A stretch of 64,000 nt of DNA from Porifericola rhodea (GTDB lineage Bacteria > Bacteroidota > Bacteroidia > Cytophagales > Cyclobacteriaceae), in contig NZ_CP119421.1 in NCBI RefSeq assembly GCF_030506305.1, positions 2,930,501 through 2,994,500 of the forward strand. The letters are read 5' to 3'. The notes beneath the pieces are model-generated. The model was not told the DNA's origin. It saw nothing but the letters and a program-made list of their open reading frames with translations, and did not search any database. Positions within the stretch are counted from its first letter, which is position 1, and each line of letters begins with the position of its first letter. The position numbers and the translations under genes were made by a program. Below are positions 51,252 through 59,463 of the stretch, in pieces.

Positions 51252-51872
51252 TTACTCAACAGCCTCTTCTAGCGAGGATTTATATAAACCTAGAAAGAGA
51301 AAAGGAAGAAAGGCAAAGGCAAATAAAAGCACGCCTATGGCTAAAATTATGCCAGCTCCCATAAGGTGCAAAAGCTTGAAGACTACACCTAAGCCTGCCA
51401 GAAACGCACTGGAAAAACCAAAAATGAGCTTTAGCTTTTCAGTGAGTATGCGGTTGGTATTTAGTTTGTAACGGTCATAGGCCAGCATAGGAACAAAAAC
51501 TAATACCAGCGCCACAAATCCATAACTAAAGAGTTTGTTACCACCGGGCAAATGCAGTAAAGCCATGAGCCAGCCCAAAGCAACAGATATAGAAGAAAGA
51601 AGACCAATGCTGTACATTAACTTTTTCATACGGCTTATTTTAGAGAGGTTTATAAGAAATATTGTTTGTTGTTGTATGTTTAGCGCCCCCTGAGGAGTTA
51701 CCTGCCTGATAGCCTGCGCAAAAGCTGACTCAAAGCTCATGCCTTGCACCATTTTATCTTCCACTACACAGCAAAGGTGATCGTGCAGATCGTTTTTCAG
51801 GCTTTCTAGCTCTACGCCTTCATTATCCAGGTAGTTACTGATTTTATCTGTCTGAAATTCACTTAGTTGCAT
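51252..51872 (-). CDS. PadR-associated membrane protein with HAAS-like N-terminus
   Basis: The 206-residue protein starts with a soluble helical part (LESLKNDLHDHLCCVVEDKM, then SFESAFAQAIRQV). This resembles the HAAS/DUF1700 signalling module that follows PadR regulators in many bacteria. Four membrane helices follow: MYSIGLLSSISVALGWLMAL, LFSYGFVALVLVFVPMLAYD, LIFGFSSAFLAGLGVVFKLL and GIILAIGVLLFAFAFLPFLF. It overlaps the padR gene by 10 bases, so the two are co-translated. A PadR repressor with such a partner usually forms a membrane-stress switch; the signal here is unknown. Confidence 0.75.
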   Translation of the reverse strand: MQLSEFQTDKISNYLDNEGVELESLKNDLHDHLCCVVEDKMVQGMSFESAFAQAIRQVTPQGALNIQQQTIFLINLSKISRMKKLMYSIGLLSSISVALGWLMALLHLPGGNKLFSYGFVALVLVFVPMLAYDRYKLNTNRILTEKLKLIFGFSSAFLAGLGVVFKLLHLMGAGIILAIGVLLFAFAFLPFLFLGLYKSSLEEAVE

Positions 51873-52213
51873 ATGCTGCGGGAGTTAAACTGTGGAAAAA
51901 CAATTTGCTGTATCGTTTTAATAAAGTCCTGTAACTCCGCAAACTGGGCTTCCTTCTGCACTTGACCAGCCTGAGTTAGTTTATAGTATTTGCGTACCCG
52001 TTTGCCAATATATACTTGCTCTACTTCTACCAGACCTTCATTCAGCAGTTTGTGCAGGGTAGGGTAAAGCGAACCTTCTTTAATAAGAAGTTTACCATCG
52101 GATACTTCTTTTACTTTCTGGGTAATCTCATAACCATACATTTTTTCCTGCTCGGCGAGTAGTTTTAAAATGATGGTACTAAGCGTGCCTTTTATGAGTT
52201 CGGTAGCATTCAT
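51863..52213 (-). CDS. PadR family transcriptional regulator
   Basis: From ATG 52213 the protein is 116 residues; a frame start at 52237 would lie inside the inverted repeat upstream. The PadR winged helix is complete: ELIKGTLSTIILKLLAEQEK, MYGYEITQKVKEVSDGKLLI, then KEGSLYPTLHKLLNEGLVEV and GKRVRKYYKLTQAGQ. The C-terminal helix for dimerisation is short (FAELQDFIKTIQQIV). It likely represses its own operon through the inverted repeat at 52221-52258, which overlaps a -7 promoter element. Confidence 0.93.
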   Translation of the reverse strand: MNATELIKGTLSTIILKLLAEQEKMYGYEITQKVKEVSDGKLLIKEGSLYPTLHKLLNEGLVEVEQVYIGKRVRKYYKLTQAGQVQKEAQFAELQDFIKTIQQIVFPQFNSRSICN

Positions 52214-52220
52214 AAACGAA

Positions 52221-52258
52221 TATACATAGTTTTGCAATACATCACAAATCTATGTATA
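52221..52258. promoter_or_regulatory. inverted repeat overlapping the padR promoter
   Basis: TATACATAG at 52221-52229 and CTATGTATA at 52250-52258 are perfect 9-base inverted repeats with 20 bases between. On the minus strand the upstream arm runs into TAGATTTG, a match to the TAnnTTTG -7 consensus (plus positions 52245-52252). The site lies 8 bases from the padR start, which suggests autorepression. Confidence 0.45.
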
Positions 52259-52287
52259 CAAAAATTGTATGACAGCTATTAAATAAG

Positions 52288-52315
52288 AAAAGCCCTACCA
52301 AAGGGTAAGGCTTTT
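52288..52315. terminator. hairpin between padR and lytR, possible terminator
   Basis: A 12-base stem (AAAAGCCCTACC with GGTAAGGCTTTT, one mismatch) has a 4-base loop. On the minus strand it would close the LytS/LytR operon about 176 bases after its stop, though only a mixed AT tract follows the stem on that side. Confidence 0.45.
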
Positions 52316-52490
52316 ACTAAAACAACTATATGAGAATTTCATTGAATATATTTAGTTCAATGAATTCCTGCATGCAAAATATGATCTGGGCGTCAGACCA
52401 AAAAGTAGTATCTACGAATGGTATAATAAGTTAGATAAACAGCTGTTTAAATACCATAATTTGCAATCGGATACATTGGGTAAACAGCAT

Positions 52491-53192
52491 CTAATGGTCT
52501 ACAAAGCGTTTACGAAAGCTGTCTTTGTAGGCTCTGCCAACCGGTAGCACCGTTTTATTATTGAGGTATACCTGATTGCCTACAATTTTGTCAATACGGG
52601 AGGCATTAATTATAAAAGATTTATGTATCCTCACAAACTGATGCTGATCTAACTTTTCTTCCCAATAGCGTAGCGATTCCGACGAAAGCAACTTTTTCTC
52701 TTTAAGGTAGATCTCTGTATAGTCAGCATCAGAGTGGATATATACGATATCCTGTATGAGTATGCGAACATGCTCATGACCAGATTTAATGAACAGCTCT
52801 GTTTCTTTGGTCTTGTCAATCTGGCTTACACTTGCAGATAGGTTTAAGCGAGTCTGTACTTTGTTGACTGCCTTTACAAAACGCTGGAAAGAGAAAGGTT
52901 TTAGCAGATAGTCTACTACATCCAGTTCGTAGCTTTCCAGCGCGTAGTCGGAGTAAGCCGTAGTAAGCACTACTTTAGGCGGGTCAGGCATGGTTTTAAG
53001 AAAATCTATACCTGAAATTTTAGGGAGGTGAATATCCAGAAAGATCAGGTCAATCTGCTTCTGTTGCAGGTACTCCATTGCCTGTAAAGCATCAGAAAAA
53101 GTAGCACAAAGTGTAAGGGTGCGCATGTCTTCTATAAACTTTTTCAGAATACGCTGGGCTGGTGGCTGGTCTTCAATAATGATGCAGTTCAT
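52491..53192 (-). CDS. LytTR-type response regulator
   Basis: This 233-residue regulator has a receiver domain at about 1-120, with the acidic pair E7/D8, phospho-acceptor D53 (LIFLDIHLPKISG), TTAYSDYALESYELDVVDYL and the conserved Lys in LLKPFSFQRF. A LytTR DNA-binding domain covers about 130-233 (LFIKSGHEHVRILIQDIVYI, YTEIYLKEKKLLSSESLRYW, FVRIHKSFIINASRIDKIVG). LytTR domains bind paired direct repeats spaced about 21 bases. Exactly such a pair lies at 54275-54303, upstream of its own kinase gene and of the TonB-type receptor. It overlaps the kinase gene by 20 bases. Confidence 0.95.
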   Translation of the reverse strand: MNCIIIEDQPPAQRILKKFIEDMRTLTLCATFSDALQAMEYLQQKQIDLIFLDIHLPKISGIDFLKTMPDPPKVVLTTAYSDYALESYELDVVDYLLKPFSFQRFVKAVNKVQTRLNLSASVSQIDKTKETELFIKSGHEHVRILIQDIVYIHSDADYTEIYLKEKKLLSSESLRYWEEKLDQHQFVRIHKSFIINASRIDKIVGNQVYLNNKTVLPVGRAYKDSFRKRFVDH

Positions 53193-54231
53193 AACTAACA
53201 GTTTTTTTCAGTCGCATAGATAAATTTACCTCGTACATGCTTTCGCTTTGTTCAATCTGCAAATCATGCGCAGCAGGGTAAAGCAGTTCCAGACGTTTTT
53301 TTACGTTTTCCAGCCCAATACCTTTAGCCGTTTGCTGGTCGCCGGTATCAGTCTCATAATTATTTTTACAATGAAACCGCAACTCGCCATCATCGCTCAG
53401 GCTAATATTAACCTCAATAAAAATGTTGCTGGACTGGCTGGACTGGCTGTGTTTAAAGGCATTCTCAATAAAAACTATCAGTATTAAAGGAGCGATGAGG
53501 TAGTTGGATTGTATGTTATAGGTGTTAAAGTAAACCTCTCCTCTCTCCTCAATCTGTAGTTCGCTAAGTTGGGTAAAATTTTGTAGATGCTCTATCTCTT
53601 TGGTCAGCGATACATATTTTTCGCGACACTCATACAGCATATAACGCAGCACCGAACTCAACTCCAGAATTATAGCAGGGGTTTTGGGTGAGTTTTCTAT
53701 GGCGTAAGCATACAGGTTATTTAAGTTATTAAACAAAAAGTGAGGGTTGATTTGAGACTTTAAAAATTGTAGCTCACTTTCCTTAATCATGGCTTTGAGC
53801 TCGTCAAGTTCGCGTTGCTTCGTTAGAGCATCCCAGGCAAACTTAAAACCCGATAGAATGACGATAAAAGGAAGTACCTGCCCCAGGCTAAAAACAACAC
53901 CAGGAAAGCCAACGCCTCTTGAGTCAGGAAAATATATTTTCTCCAGAAAAAACTCCTCTATTACAATTACACCTGCTACTACCACCAAAGTGAAGCCAAA
54001 AAAGTACAGGTATTTCTTTTTGTAGAAAAATAGAGGAAGCAATAGGTAACTGATGATAGCATTAGCGGCAGTATAATTAAGAAAAAATACCAGCTGATGA
54101 GATTGCAGCCTGAAAGAAGAGTGGGGCTCCTCGTTATCAAACACGTAAAAGCTGAAGACCAGAGCATGTAGCAGCAACTGGAATATAAGTTCTTTAGATG
54201 AGATTAGTGCCGTTTTCACTTTTTGTACCAT
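53173..54231 (-). CDS. LytS-type membrane histidine kinase
   Basis: The 352-residue kinase has about four membrane helices in its first 150 residues (LIFQLLLHALVFSFYVFD, QLVFFLNYTAANAIISYLLL, YLYFFGFTLVVVAGVIVIEE, VVFSLGQVLPFIVILSGFK). A coiled link follows. The histidine kinase domain has the phospho-acceptor motif QINPHFLFNNLNNLYAYAIE, then IALSVLRYMLYE-like helix, LQNFTQLSELQIEERG, and the ATPase parts VFIENAFKHS and GIGLENVKKRLELLY. It pairs with the overlapping LytTR regulator. It is divergent from the TonB-type receptor at 54431, with 199 bases between the starts. Confidence 0.93.
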   Translation of the reverse strand: MVQKVKTALISSKELIFQLLLHALVFSFYVFDNEEPHSSFRLQSHQLVFFLNYTAANAIISYLLLPLFFYKKKYLYFFGFTLVVVAGVIVIEEFFLEKIYFPDSRGVGFPGVVFSLGQVLPFIVILSGFKFAWDALTKQRELDELKAMIKESELQFLKSQINPHFLFNNLNNLYAYAIENSPKTPAIILELSSVLRYMLYECREKYVSLTKEIEHLQNFTQLSELQIEERGEVYFNTYNIQSNYLIAPLILIVFIENAFKHSQSSQSSNIFIEVNISLSDDGELRFHCKNNYETDTGDQQTAKGIGLENVKKRLELLYPAAHDLQIEQSESMYEVNLSMRLKKTVSYELHHY

Positions 54232-54274
54232 CGTACTAAGATACTATATAAGTAAAGTTGATAAAAATTAAAGA

Positions 54275-54303
54275 GACCAACGACAGTTTTCGCTTGACCA
54301 ACG
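54275..54303. promoter_or_regulatory. LytTR-type direct repeats between lytS and the TonB-type receptor gene
   Basis: GACCAACG occurs at 54275-54282 and again at 54296-54303, exactly 21 bases apart. On the minus strand each copy reads CGTTGGTC, matching the LytTR half-site core [C/A]GTTN[A/G][T/G]. The pair lies 44 bases before the lytS start and 128 bases before the receptor start, so it could control both. Confidence 0.6.
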
Positions 54304-54318
54304 CCTAATACCAGTCTT

Positions 54319-54348
54319 TAATCGGTTTTGCTGTCGTTTAGCCGATTA
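54319..54348. repeat. inverted repeat in the lytS/receptor divergent region
   Basis: TAATCGG at 54319-54325 and CCGATTA at 54342-54348 are perfect 7-base inverted repeats with a 16-base spacer. The spacer contains a plus-strand CGTTTAG that also fits the LytTR half-site core. No T-run follows, so it is more likely a protein-binding site than a terminator. Confidence 0.4.
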
Positions 54349-54430
54349 GTTGTGCTGTTCAAAGAACTTATTTTTCTGTAATGCAAAAGAGGGCTAACTT
54401 GGGGTAACCGAATAACAAAGCTAGTTAGTA

Positions 54431-56803
54431 ATGAAAACCTCCTCTTTATTTGTATTAGTATTAATCTTATCAGGTCAGCTTGCTTTAGCACAGAGCCCGC
54501 TTACAATTAGCGGAAAAGTGCTAGACCGTGCCAGCCAGCAGCCTTTGGAGTACGCTACCGTAAAGCTGGTAGACGCGCAGACCGCAGAACTTATATCTGG
54601 AACCACAACAGATGCCAACGGTATGTTTTCTTTGGAAACAACTCATAAAAACTTTACAATAGAAGTTGGATTTATTGGCTTTGTCAGTCGTACACTCACA
54701 GATTTTGACATTTCCAGCGGGCAGCTGAAGCTAGGGGCAATTAGCCTGGAAGAAGATACTGAAACTCTGGACGAAGTAGTAGTGCAGGGTGAGAAATCGC
54801 AGACCGTTTTTAAGCTGGATAAAAGAGTATTTAATGTTGGGCAAGATTTGAGCAGCACCGGTGCCAGTGCTTTGGAAGTTCTCAATAATGTACCTTCAGT
54901 TACTGTTAATATTGAAGGGCAGATACGCCTGCGCGGTAGTGCGGGTGTACAAATTTTAATTAACGGAAAGCCTTCTGTACTGGCAAGCGAGCAGGGGAAT
55001 GCGTTAGGTACACTTACCGCCGACATGATTGAGAGCATTGAAGTAATTACCAACCCTTCTGCCAAATACGATGCTGAAGGTACGTCTGGTATCATCAATA
55101 TTGTGCTCAAAAAAGAAGAAAAGAAAGGGCTAAACGGCTCAGTAACGCTTAACACCGGAGTTCCTAATAACCATAGCCTTGGCCTTAGTGTAAACAAGCG
55201 CACCAATAAGTTCAACCTGTTTAGTCAATTGGGCGTAGGGCATCGTACCTTCCCTCGTGAATATAAGACAATAAACCGCGACCTTACAGATAATACGGCC
55301 ATCAGTAGTATCGGGGATAGCGATAAAAATGAAACCTTCTTCAATATTATTTTGGGTACCGATTACCATATTAACGCCCAGAATGTTCTTTCACTTACCG
55401 GTCATTTTGCCTACGAGATTGAAAGTGAGTATGCCGATACCGAATTTAGTGAGCGAGATGCCGACAATAGTTTAATCTCTCAGTGGAACAGAAATGAAGT
55501 AACGGAAGCTACCAACCCCAAGTGGCAGTATGAGCTGCAATACAAAAAAGACTTTACCGACCACGAAGACCATACGCTACTCTTTAGCGCACTAGGTAGC
55601 TATTTTGGTAAAGACCAATCTTCTGAGTTTGAGAACACGCCCTTCTTTGGCGAAACCAATTTGAGTGAGCAGCAACAAACCCGTACTGATTTTAAAGAAG
55701 GAGAATATACATTTAAACTGGACTATACTCACCCCTTTGGGGAGCAAATTACCTGGGAAGCTGGTTCTCAGTACGTAATTACGGATGTTACCAACGATTA
55801 CGCTGTAAGCGACTGGGCCGATAATCGTTGGGAACTAAACCCCGATCTAACCAATGTTTTTGACTATATGCAGAAAGTGCTGGGTGTATACAGTACAGCT
55901 GCTTATGAAGGTGATAAGTTTGGCGTAAAGCTGGGACTAAGGGTAGAAAATACCGACCTGCAAACAGAGCTGGTAAATACAGAGCAGGAAAACAATCGTC
56001 AGTTTACAGACTTTTTCCCGACTCTGCATTCTTCTTACAAAGTGCTGGAAAACTTCTCGTTGCAGGCAGGCTACTCGAGACGTATCTCCAGGCCCAGGCT
56101 TTGGGATCTTAATCCCTTCTTTAATATCCGTAACAACTACAGCATACGAACTGGTAACCCAGAGCTAATGCCAGAATATACTGACTCTTATGAAGTTACT
56201 GGTATTTATGATCAGGAGGCTTTCTCTTTAAACGCGGCGGTTTACTATCGCTACACTAGTGATGTAGTTGAAGATGTCTCTACTTTTGAAGATAATGTGA
56301 GTATTTCCATGCCAATGAATATTGGTATCAATAAGGCTACAGGGCTTGAGTTTAACGCCAAGTATTACCCTACCGACTGGTGGACGCTGAATGGTGATTT
56401 TAACTATAATTACTTCCAGCGCGAAGGAGAGTTTGAGACCACCACTTTTGATTTTAATGCCGACCAGTGGTCAGCCAGAATGACTACCAAATTTAAACTA
56501 CCTGCCGATTTTGACTTTGAAGTAACAGGTAATTATCGCTCCAGCTACCAAACCTTCCAGCAGGAAGTCTCAGATTATATGTTTGTGGATTTAGGAGTGC
56601 GCAAAAAAATAATGAAGGGAAAAACCATTGTTAACCTGAGCGTGAGAGATGTATTTGCCAGCCGTATCTCGGAGTCAGAAACTATTCAGCCGGAGTTTTA
56701 CCTATACGACTACCGCTTGCAGGGACGCTTTATTACGCTAGGGGTAAGCTACGGATTTGGCAAGGGAGAAGCGATGGAATTTAGCGGGCAAAAACGTTTT
56801 TAG
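54431..56803 (+). CDS. TonB-dependent-receptor-like outer-membrane barrel protein
   Basis: The 790-residue protein has a signal peptide (MKTSSLFVLVLILSGQLALAQ, cleavage after AQ). A carboxypeptidase-like regulatory domain follows at about 22-110 (ISGKVLDRASQQPLEYATVK, GTTTDANGMFSLET). Then comes a plug at about 115-215 (ALEVLNNVPSVTVNIEGQIR, IESIEVITNPSAKYDAEGTS) and a barrel of the OMP_b-brl_3 type ending in Phe (GRFITLGVSYGFGKGEAMEF). It belongs to the class found next to LytTR regulators in Bacteroidota, whose members often serve peptide or polymer uptake or cell-surface assembly. The divergent LytS/LytR pair and the 21-base repeats in the gap suggest it is controlled by them. Substrate unknown. 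Confidence 0.93.
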   Translation: MKTSSLFVLVLILSGQLALAQSPLTISGKVLDRASQQPLEYATVKLVDAQTAELISGTTTDANGMFSLETTHKNFTIEVGFIGFVSRTLTDFDISSGQLKLGAISLEEDTETLDEVVVQGEKSQTVFKLDKRVFNVGQDLSSTGASALEVLNNVPSVTVNIEGQIRLRGSAGVQILINGKPSVLASEQGNALGTLTADMIESIEVITNPSAKYDAEGTSGIINIVLKKEEKKGLNGSVTLNTGVPNNHSLGLSVNKRTNKFNLFSQLGVGHRTFPREYKTINRDLTDNTAISSIGDSDKNETFFNIILGTDYHINAQNVLSLTGHFAYEIESEYADTEFSERDADNSLISQWNRNEVTEATNPKWQYELQYKKDFTDHEDHTLLFSALGSYFGKDQSSEFENTPFFGETNLSEQQQTRTDFKEGEYTFKLDYTHPFGEQITWEAGSQYVITDVTNDYAVSDWADNRWELNPDLTNVFDYMQKVLGVYSTAAYEGDKFGVKLGLRVENTDLQTELVNTEQENNRQFTDFFPTLHSSYKVLENFSLQAGYSRRISRPRLWDLNPFFNIRNNYSIRTGNPELMPEYTDSYEVTGIYDQEAFSLNAAVYYRYTSDVVEDVSTFEDNVSISMPMNIGINKATGLEFNAKYYPTDWWTLNGDFNYNYFQREGEFETTTFDFNADQWSARMTTKFKLPADFDFEVTGNYRSSYQTFQQEVSDYMFVDLGVRKKIMKGKTIVNLSVRDVFASRISESETIQPEFYLYDYRLQGRFITLGVSYGFGKGEAMEFSGQKRF

Positions 56804-56869
56804 ACCTTTGACATAACTGCTAGGCACAAGTAATTAAGACTTGGAGATGAGTAGATTTAATTTAAAAGA

Positions 56870-56897
56870 GTCGGAACAGCTTGTTCCGGCTTTTTTT
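56870..56897 (+). terminator. terminator after the TonB-type receptor
   Basis: A 9-base stem (GTCGGAACA with TGTTCCGGC, one G-T pair) encloses loop GCT and is followed by seven T residues. It ends the receptor transcript and rules out a proB start at TTG 56881, which lies inside it. Confidence 0.85.
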
Positions 56898-56911
56898 GCT
56901 TATACCAGACA

Positions 56912-56941
56912 TTTGCCAAAAACAGATTCTTTTTACCTTTG
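56912..56941 (+). promoter_or_regulatory. proB promoter
   Basis: TTTG at 56912-56915 is followed after 18 bases by TAccTTTG at 56934-56941, a close match to the Bacteroidota consensus. Transcription would start near 56947, about 18 bases before the TTG start of proB. Confidence 0.6.
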
Positions 56942-56964
56942 CCCATTCACAATCTACTACGGCC

Positions 56965-58038
56965 TTGGGTAAGCAAAAGATAGTCATAAAAATAGGTTCT
57001 AACGTCCTCACTAAAAACAGTGGGGAAGTCAACGAAGAGTTACTGCGTTCTTTCTGTGCGCAATTGGCCCATTTAAGTAAGCAGGGGTTTAGTCCGCTAC
57101 TGGTTTCTTCTGGTGCTGTGGCTGCTGGAAGAGGCCGCTTCCGTATGGAGAAAAAAACAGATACTGTAACCCAAAGGCAATTGCTTGCTGCGGTGGGGCA
57201 GACTCATCTGCTCAATATTTATAATCGTCTGCTCATGGAGCATAACATGAGTTGTGCGCAGGTGTTGGTAACCAAAGAGGACTTTCGTGACCGCCGGCAT
57301 TACCTGAATATGCGAAACTGTCTGGAGGGTATGCTGCATCATGGGGTTTTGCCTATCATTAATGAGAATGATGTAGTCTCTGTTACGGAGCTGATGTTTA
57401 CAGATAATGATGAGCTTGCCGGACTGGTAGCGGCTATGGTAGACGCTCAGCGCCTGCTCATCCTTACCAATGTGGAAGGTATTTATGATCGTAACCCTAA
57501 AGATCCGGAAGCCAGGCTTTTAAAAGAGGTAGACCAGCATACCGATCTGAGGGCGATGGTAACGGCAGAGAAGTCAGACTTTGGAAGAGGAGGAATGCTC
57601 ACCAAAGCTAATATGGCACAAAAACTGGCAGATATGGGTATCAGCGTTAGTATTGCAGGAGGCCATACCGAGAGGGTGATTGAGCGTAGCGCTCAGGGAG
57701 AGGCGCTGGGTACCCGCTTTGTCCCCGAGCGTAAAGCTACCGGTCTCAAACGATGGATAGGACATGCCTCAGCTTATACAAATGGTGAAGTGTATGTAAA
57801 TGCCGGAGCTAAAAAAGCACTACTGAACTCCCACCAGGCTACCAGCCTGCTGCCAATTGGAATTATTCGTATAGAAGGCAATTTTGAGCGGAACGACATT
57901 GTTCAGCTCAAAGATGAGGAGGGGCATAGCTTTGGTTTGGGTAAAGTGCAGTACGGAGCTAAGCGTGCCAAAGAGCTGATAGGTTCGCAGGGGCAGAAGC
58001 CTCTGGTTCACTATGATTACCTATACATTTTTCCATAA
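56965..58038 (+). CDS. proB: glutamate 5-kinase
   Basis: Glutamate 5-kinase makes gamma-glutamyl phosphate in the first step of proline synthesis. I start it at TTG 56965 (357 residues), where MGKQKIVIKIGSNVL matches the family start. The longer frame to 56881 begins inside a terminator hairpin, and no ATG is available. The amino-acid-kinase domain covers about 1-255: LVSSGAVAAGRGRF, INENDVVSVTELMFTDNDEL, LTNVEGIYDRNPKDP and FGRGGMLTKANMA. A PUA domain occupies about 270-355 (GEVYVNAGAKKALLNSHQAT, GNFERNDIVQLKDEEG). The length is typical of the two-domain form. The gene for the next enzyme, proA, lies 5.7 kb further on at 63696 on the same strand. Confidence 0.93.
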   Translation: MGKQKIVIKIGSNVLTKNSGEVNEELLRSFCAQLAHLSKQGFSPLLVSSGAVAAGRGRFRMEKKTDTVTQRQLLAAVGQTHLLNIYNRLLMEHNMSCAQVLVTKEDFRDRRHYLNMRNCLEGMLHHGVLPIINENDVVSVTELMFTDNDELAGLVAAMVDAQRLLILTNVEGIYDRNPKDPEARLLKEVDQHTDLRAMVTAEKSDFGRGGMLTKANMAQKLADMGISVSIAGGHTERVIERSAQGEALGTRFVPERKATGLKRWIGHASAYTNGEVYVNAGAKKALLNSHQATSLLPIGIIRIEGNFERNDIVQLKDEEGHSFGLGKVQYGAKRAKELIGSQGQKPLVHYDYLYIFP

Positions 58039-58041
58039 AAA

Positions 58042-58389
58042 TTAATTCTTCTTTTTAAGCCGAAGTTGAAGTTCAGGGTCAATCATGTTGGGCATCTTGT
58101 CTTTCGGCTGGTATGGTTTGGAGGGTAGGAGAGGGTTAAGCAAGATATCCTCATCCTCACGATATTGCTGGTAATCTTTGGTGGGCATTATGCTTTCAAT
58201 GCTGGGCTTCCAGACTCTGAGGTGGTAGCCATTTTTGCCATCCCAGCTAGGAGTGAAGCTATAGAGTGTGTCCTGGCTGAACTCAGGTAGCTCAAGCTTT
58301 GGCAATATTAAGGAATTCTTATCCTGCGCATTAGCCTGCGTGAGAACACAGCAGGCTATAATTGAAGTAAAAAATGCTAGAGCCTTCAT
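58042..58389 (-). CDS. small secreted protein of unknown function
   Basis: The 115-residue product has a signal peptide (MKALAFFTSIIACCVLTQANAQ, cleavage after AQ). The mature part is Pro-rich and polar: LILPKLELPEFSQDTLYSFT, GYHLRVWKPSIESIMPTKDY, then LLPSKPYQPKDKMPNMIDPE, and ends with a Lys-rich tail (RLKKKN). Its composition suggests an extended, poorly structured protein. It ends four bases from the proB stop, convergent. I do not recognise a family. Confidence 0.65.
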   Translation of the reverse strand: MKALAFFTSIIACCVLTQANAQDKNSLILPKLELPEFSQDTLYSFTPSWDGKNGYHLRVWKPSIESIMPTKDYQQYREDEDILLNPLLPSKPYQPKDKMPNMIDPELQLRLKKKN

Positions 58390-58521
58390 AGCAGTAAGTT
58401 TAAAAATTACGCCTATGAATATACTTAATCTTCAGCATAACCGCTAGAGGAATATAAGTTCTTGTGGTGATTATCAATGTAAACGCTAAGTTGTTTATTA
58501 CGCGCATTTGCACCCATAAAA

Positions 58522-58549
58522 AATCCGCTCACAAATCTATGAGCGGATT
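58522..58549 (-). terminator. terminator of the cysE-cysM operon
   Basis: A perfect 10-base stem AATCCGCTCA/TGAGCGGATT has an 8-base loop. On the minus strand it is followed by a run of T residues. It lies 30 bases after the cysM stop. Confidence 0.8.
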
Positions 58550-58578
58550 CTACATTGATTAAATCATCTATCTATTCA

Positions 58579-59457
58579 CTAATCAAAAAGGTTTGAGCTC
58601 AAGTAGCGATCCCCACGGTCGCATACGATGAAGACAATAACACCTTCTTTAATCTCTGAAGCTACTTGAAGAGCAGCATGTAGGGCTCCTCCGCTACTCA
58701 TGCCTGAAAGTATTGCTTCTTCTTTAGCCAGGCGGCGTGCCATTATTCTGGCGTCGTCTTCGCTTACGTCTACTATGCGGTCTACACGCTCACGTTCAAA
58801 TATTTTTGGCAGAAACTCAGGAGACCATCGTCTGATTCCCGGTATGCTGGAGCCTTCGGTAGGTTGAGTCCCCACTATCTGCACTTCTGGGTTTTGCTCC
58901 TTAAGGTAGCGCGATACGCCCATAATAGTTCCGGTGGTGCCCATGGCAGAGACGAAGTGAGTAATTTGCCCTTTGGTATCTCTCCAGATTTCTGGCCCGG
59001 TGGTTTGGTAGTGCATACCATAGTTGTCAGCATTGGCAAACTGGTTAAGCATATAATAGCCTTCATTAGCAGCCATTTCCTCTGCCAGTTGGCGAGAATA
59101 CTCTATTGTTTTTTCAGCAGGGGTAAGCATCACCTTGGCTCCGTAAGCTTTCATAGCCTGTATGCGTTCCTGAGTAGCATTCTCAGGCATAAGCAGGGTC
59201 ATATGTACGCCCATAGATTGCGCAATCATAGCCAGTGCAATACCTGTATTTCCACTGGTGGCTTCTACCAGTTTATCTCCACGCTTAATTTCGCCTCTAT
59301 CCAATGCGCCTTTAATCATTCCATAAGCGGCACGGTCCTTCACACTGCCGCCAGGGTTTTGTCCTTCCAGCTTTCCATATATAGTTACATGCTCAAATTC
59401 AGGTATGGTTTCCAGCTTCACCAGAGGGGTATTGCCAATGATATCAAAAAGGGTCAT
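58579..59457 (-). CDS. cysM: cysteine synthase (O-acetylserine sulfhydrylase B type)
   Basis: This PLP enzyme joins O-acetylserine with sulfide or thiosulfate to make cysteine. The 292-residue protein has the PLP Lys40 in NPGGSVKDRAAYG, the substrate loop ATSGNTGIALA (66-76), the phosphate-binding GTTGTIMG, and the C-terminal SGMSSGGALHAAL. The length fits the shorter CysM type, and the Arg-rich middle (GIRRWSPEFLPKIFERERVD) is as in CysM. It follows the serine acetyltransferase gene by 6 bases, so the two make a two-step cysteine operon ended by a strong terminator. Choice between CysM and CysK rests on length and this loop, so the symbol is likely but not certain. Confidence 0.92.
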   Translation of the reverse strand: MTLFDIIGNTPLVKLETIPEFEHVTIYGKLEGQNPGGSVKDRAAYGMIKGALDRGEIKRGDKLVEATSGNTGIALAMIAQSMGVHMTLLMPENATQERIQAMKAYGAKVMLTPAEKTIEYSRQLAEEMAANEGYYMLNQFANADNYGMHYQTTGPEIWRDTKGQITHFVSAMGTTGTIMGVSRYLKEQNPEVQIVGTQPTEGSSIPGIRRWSPEFLPKIFERERVDRIVDVSEDDARIMARRLAKEEAILSGMSSGGALHAALQVASEIKEGVIVFIVCDRGDRYLSSNLFD

Positions 59458-59463
59458 ATATAA

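Noticed and set aside
52330-52434. 34-codon plus-strand frame between padR and lytR
   Set aside because: No hydrophobic or conserved pattern, no promoter element before it, and length within chance expectation for an AT-rich gap.
54319-54348. Inverted repeat considered as a terminator
   Set aside because: It lies between divergent starts, has a 16-base loop and no T-run, so it was listed as a repeat instead.
58864-59463. 199-codon plus-strand frame opposite cysM
   Set aside because: It is fully antisense to a conserved PLP enzyme, and its His/Cys/Ser-rich translation looks like a shadow.
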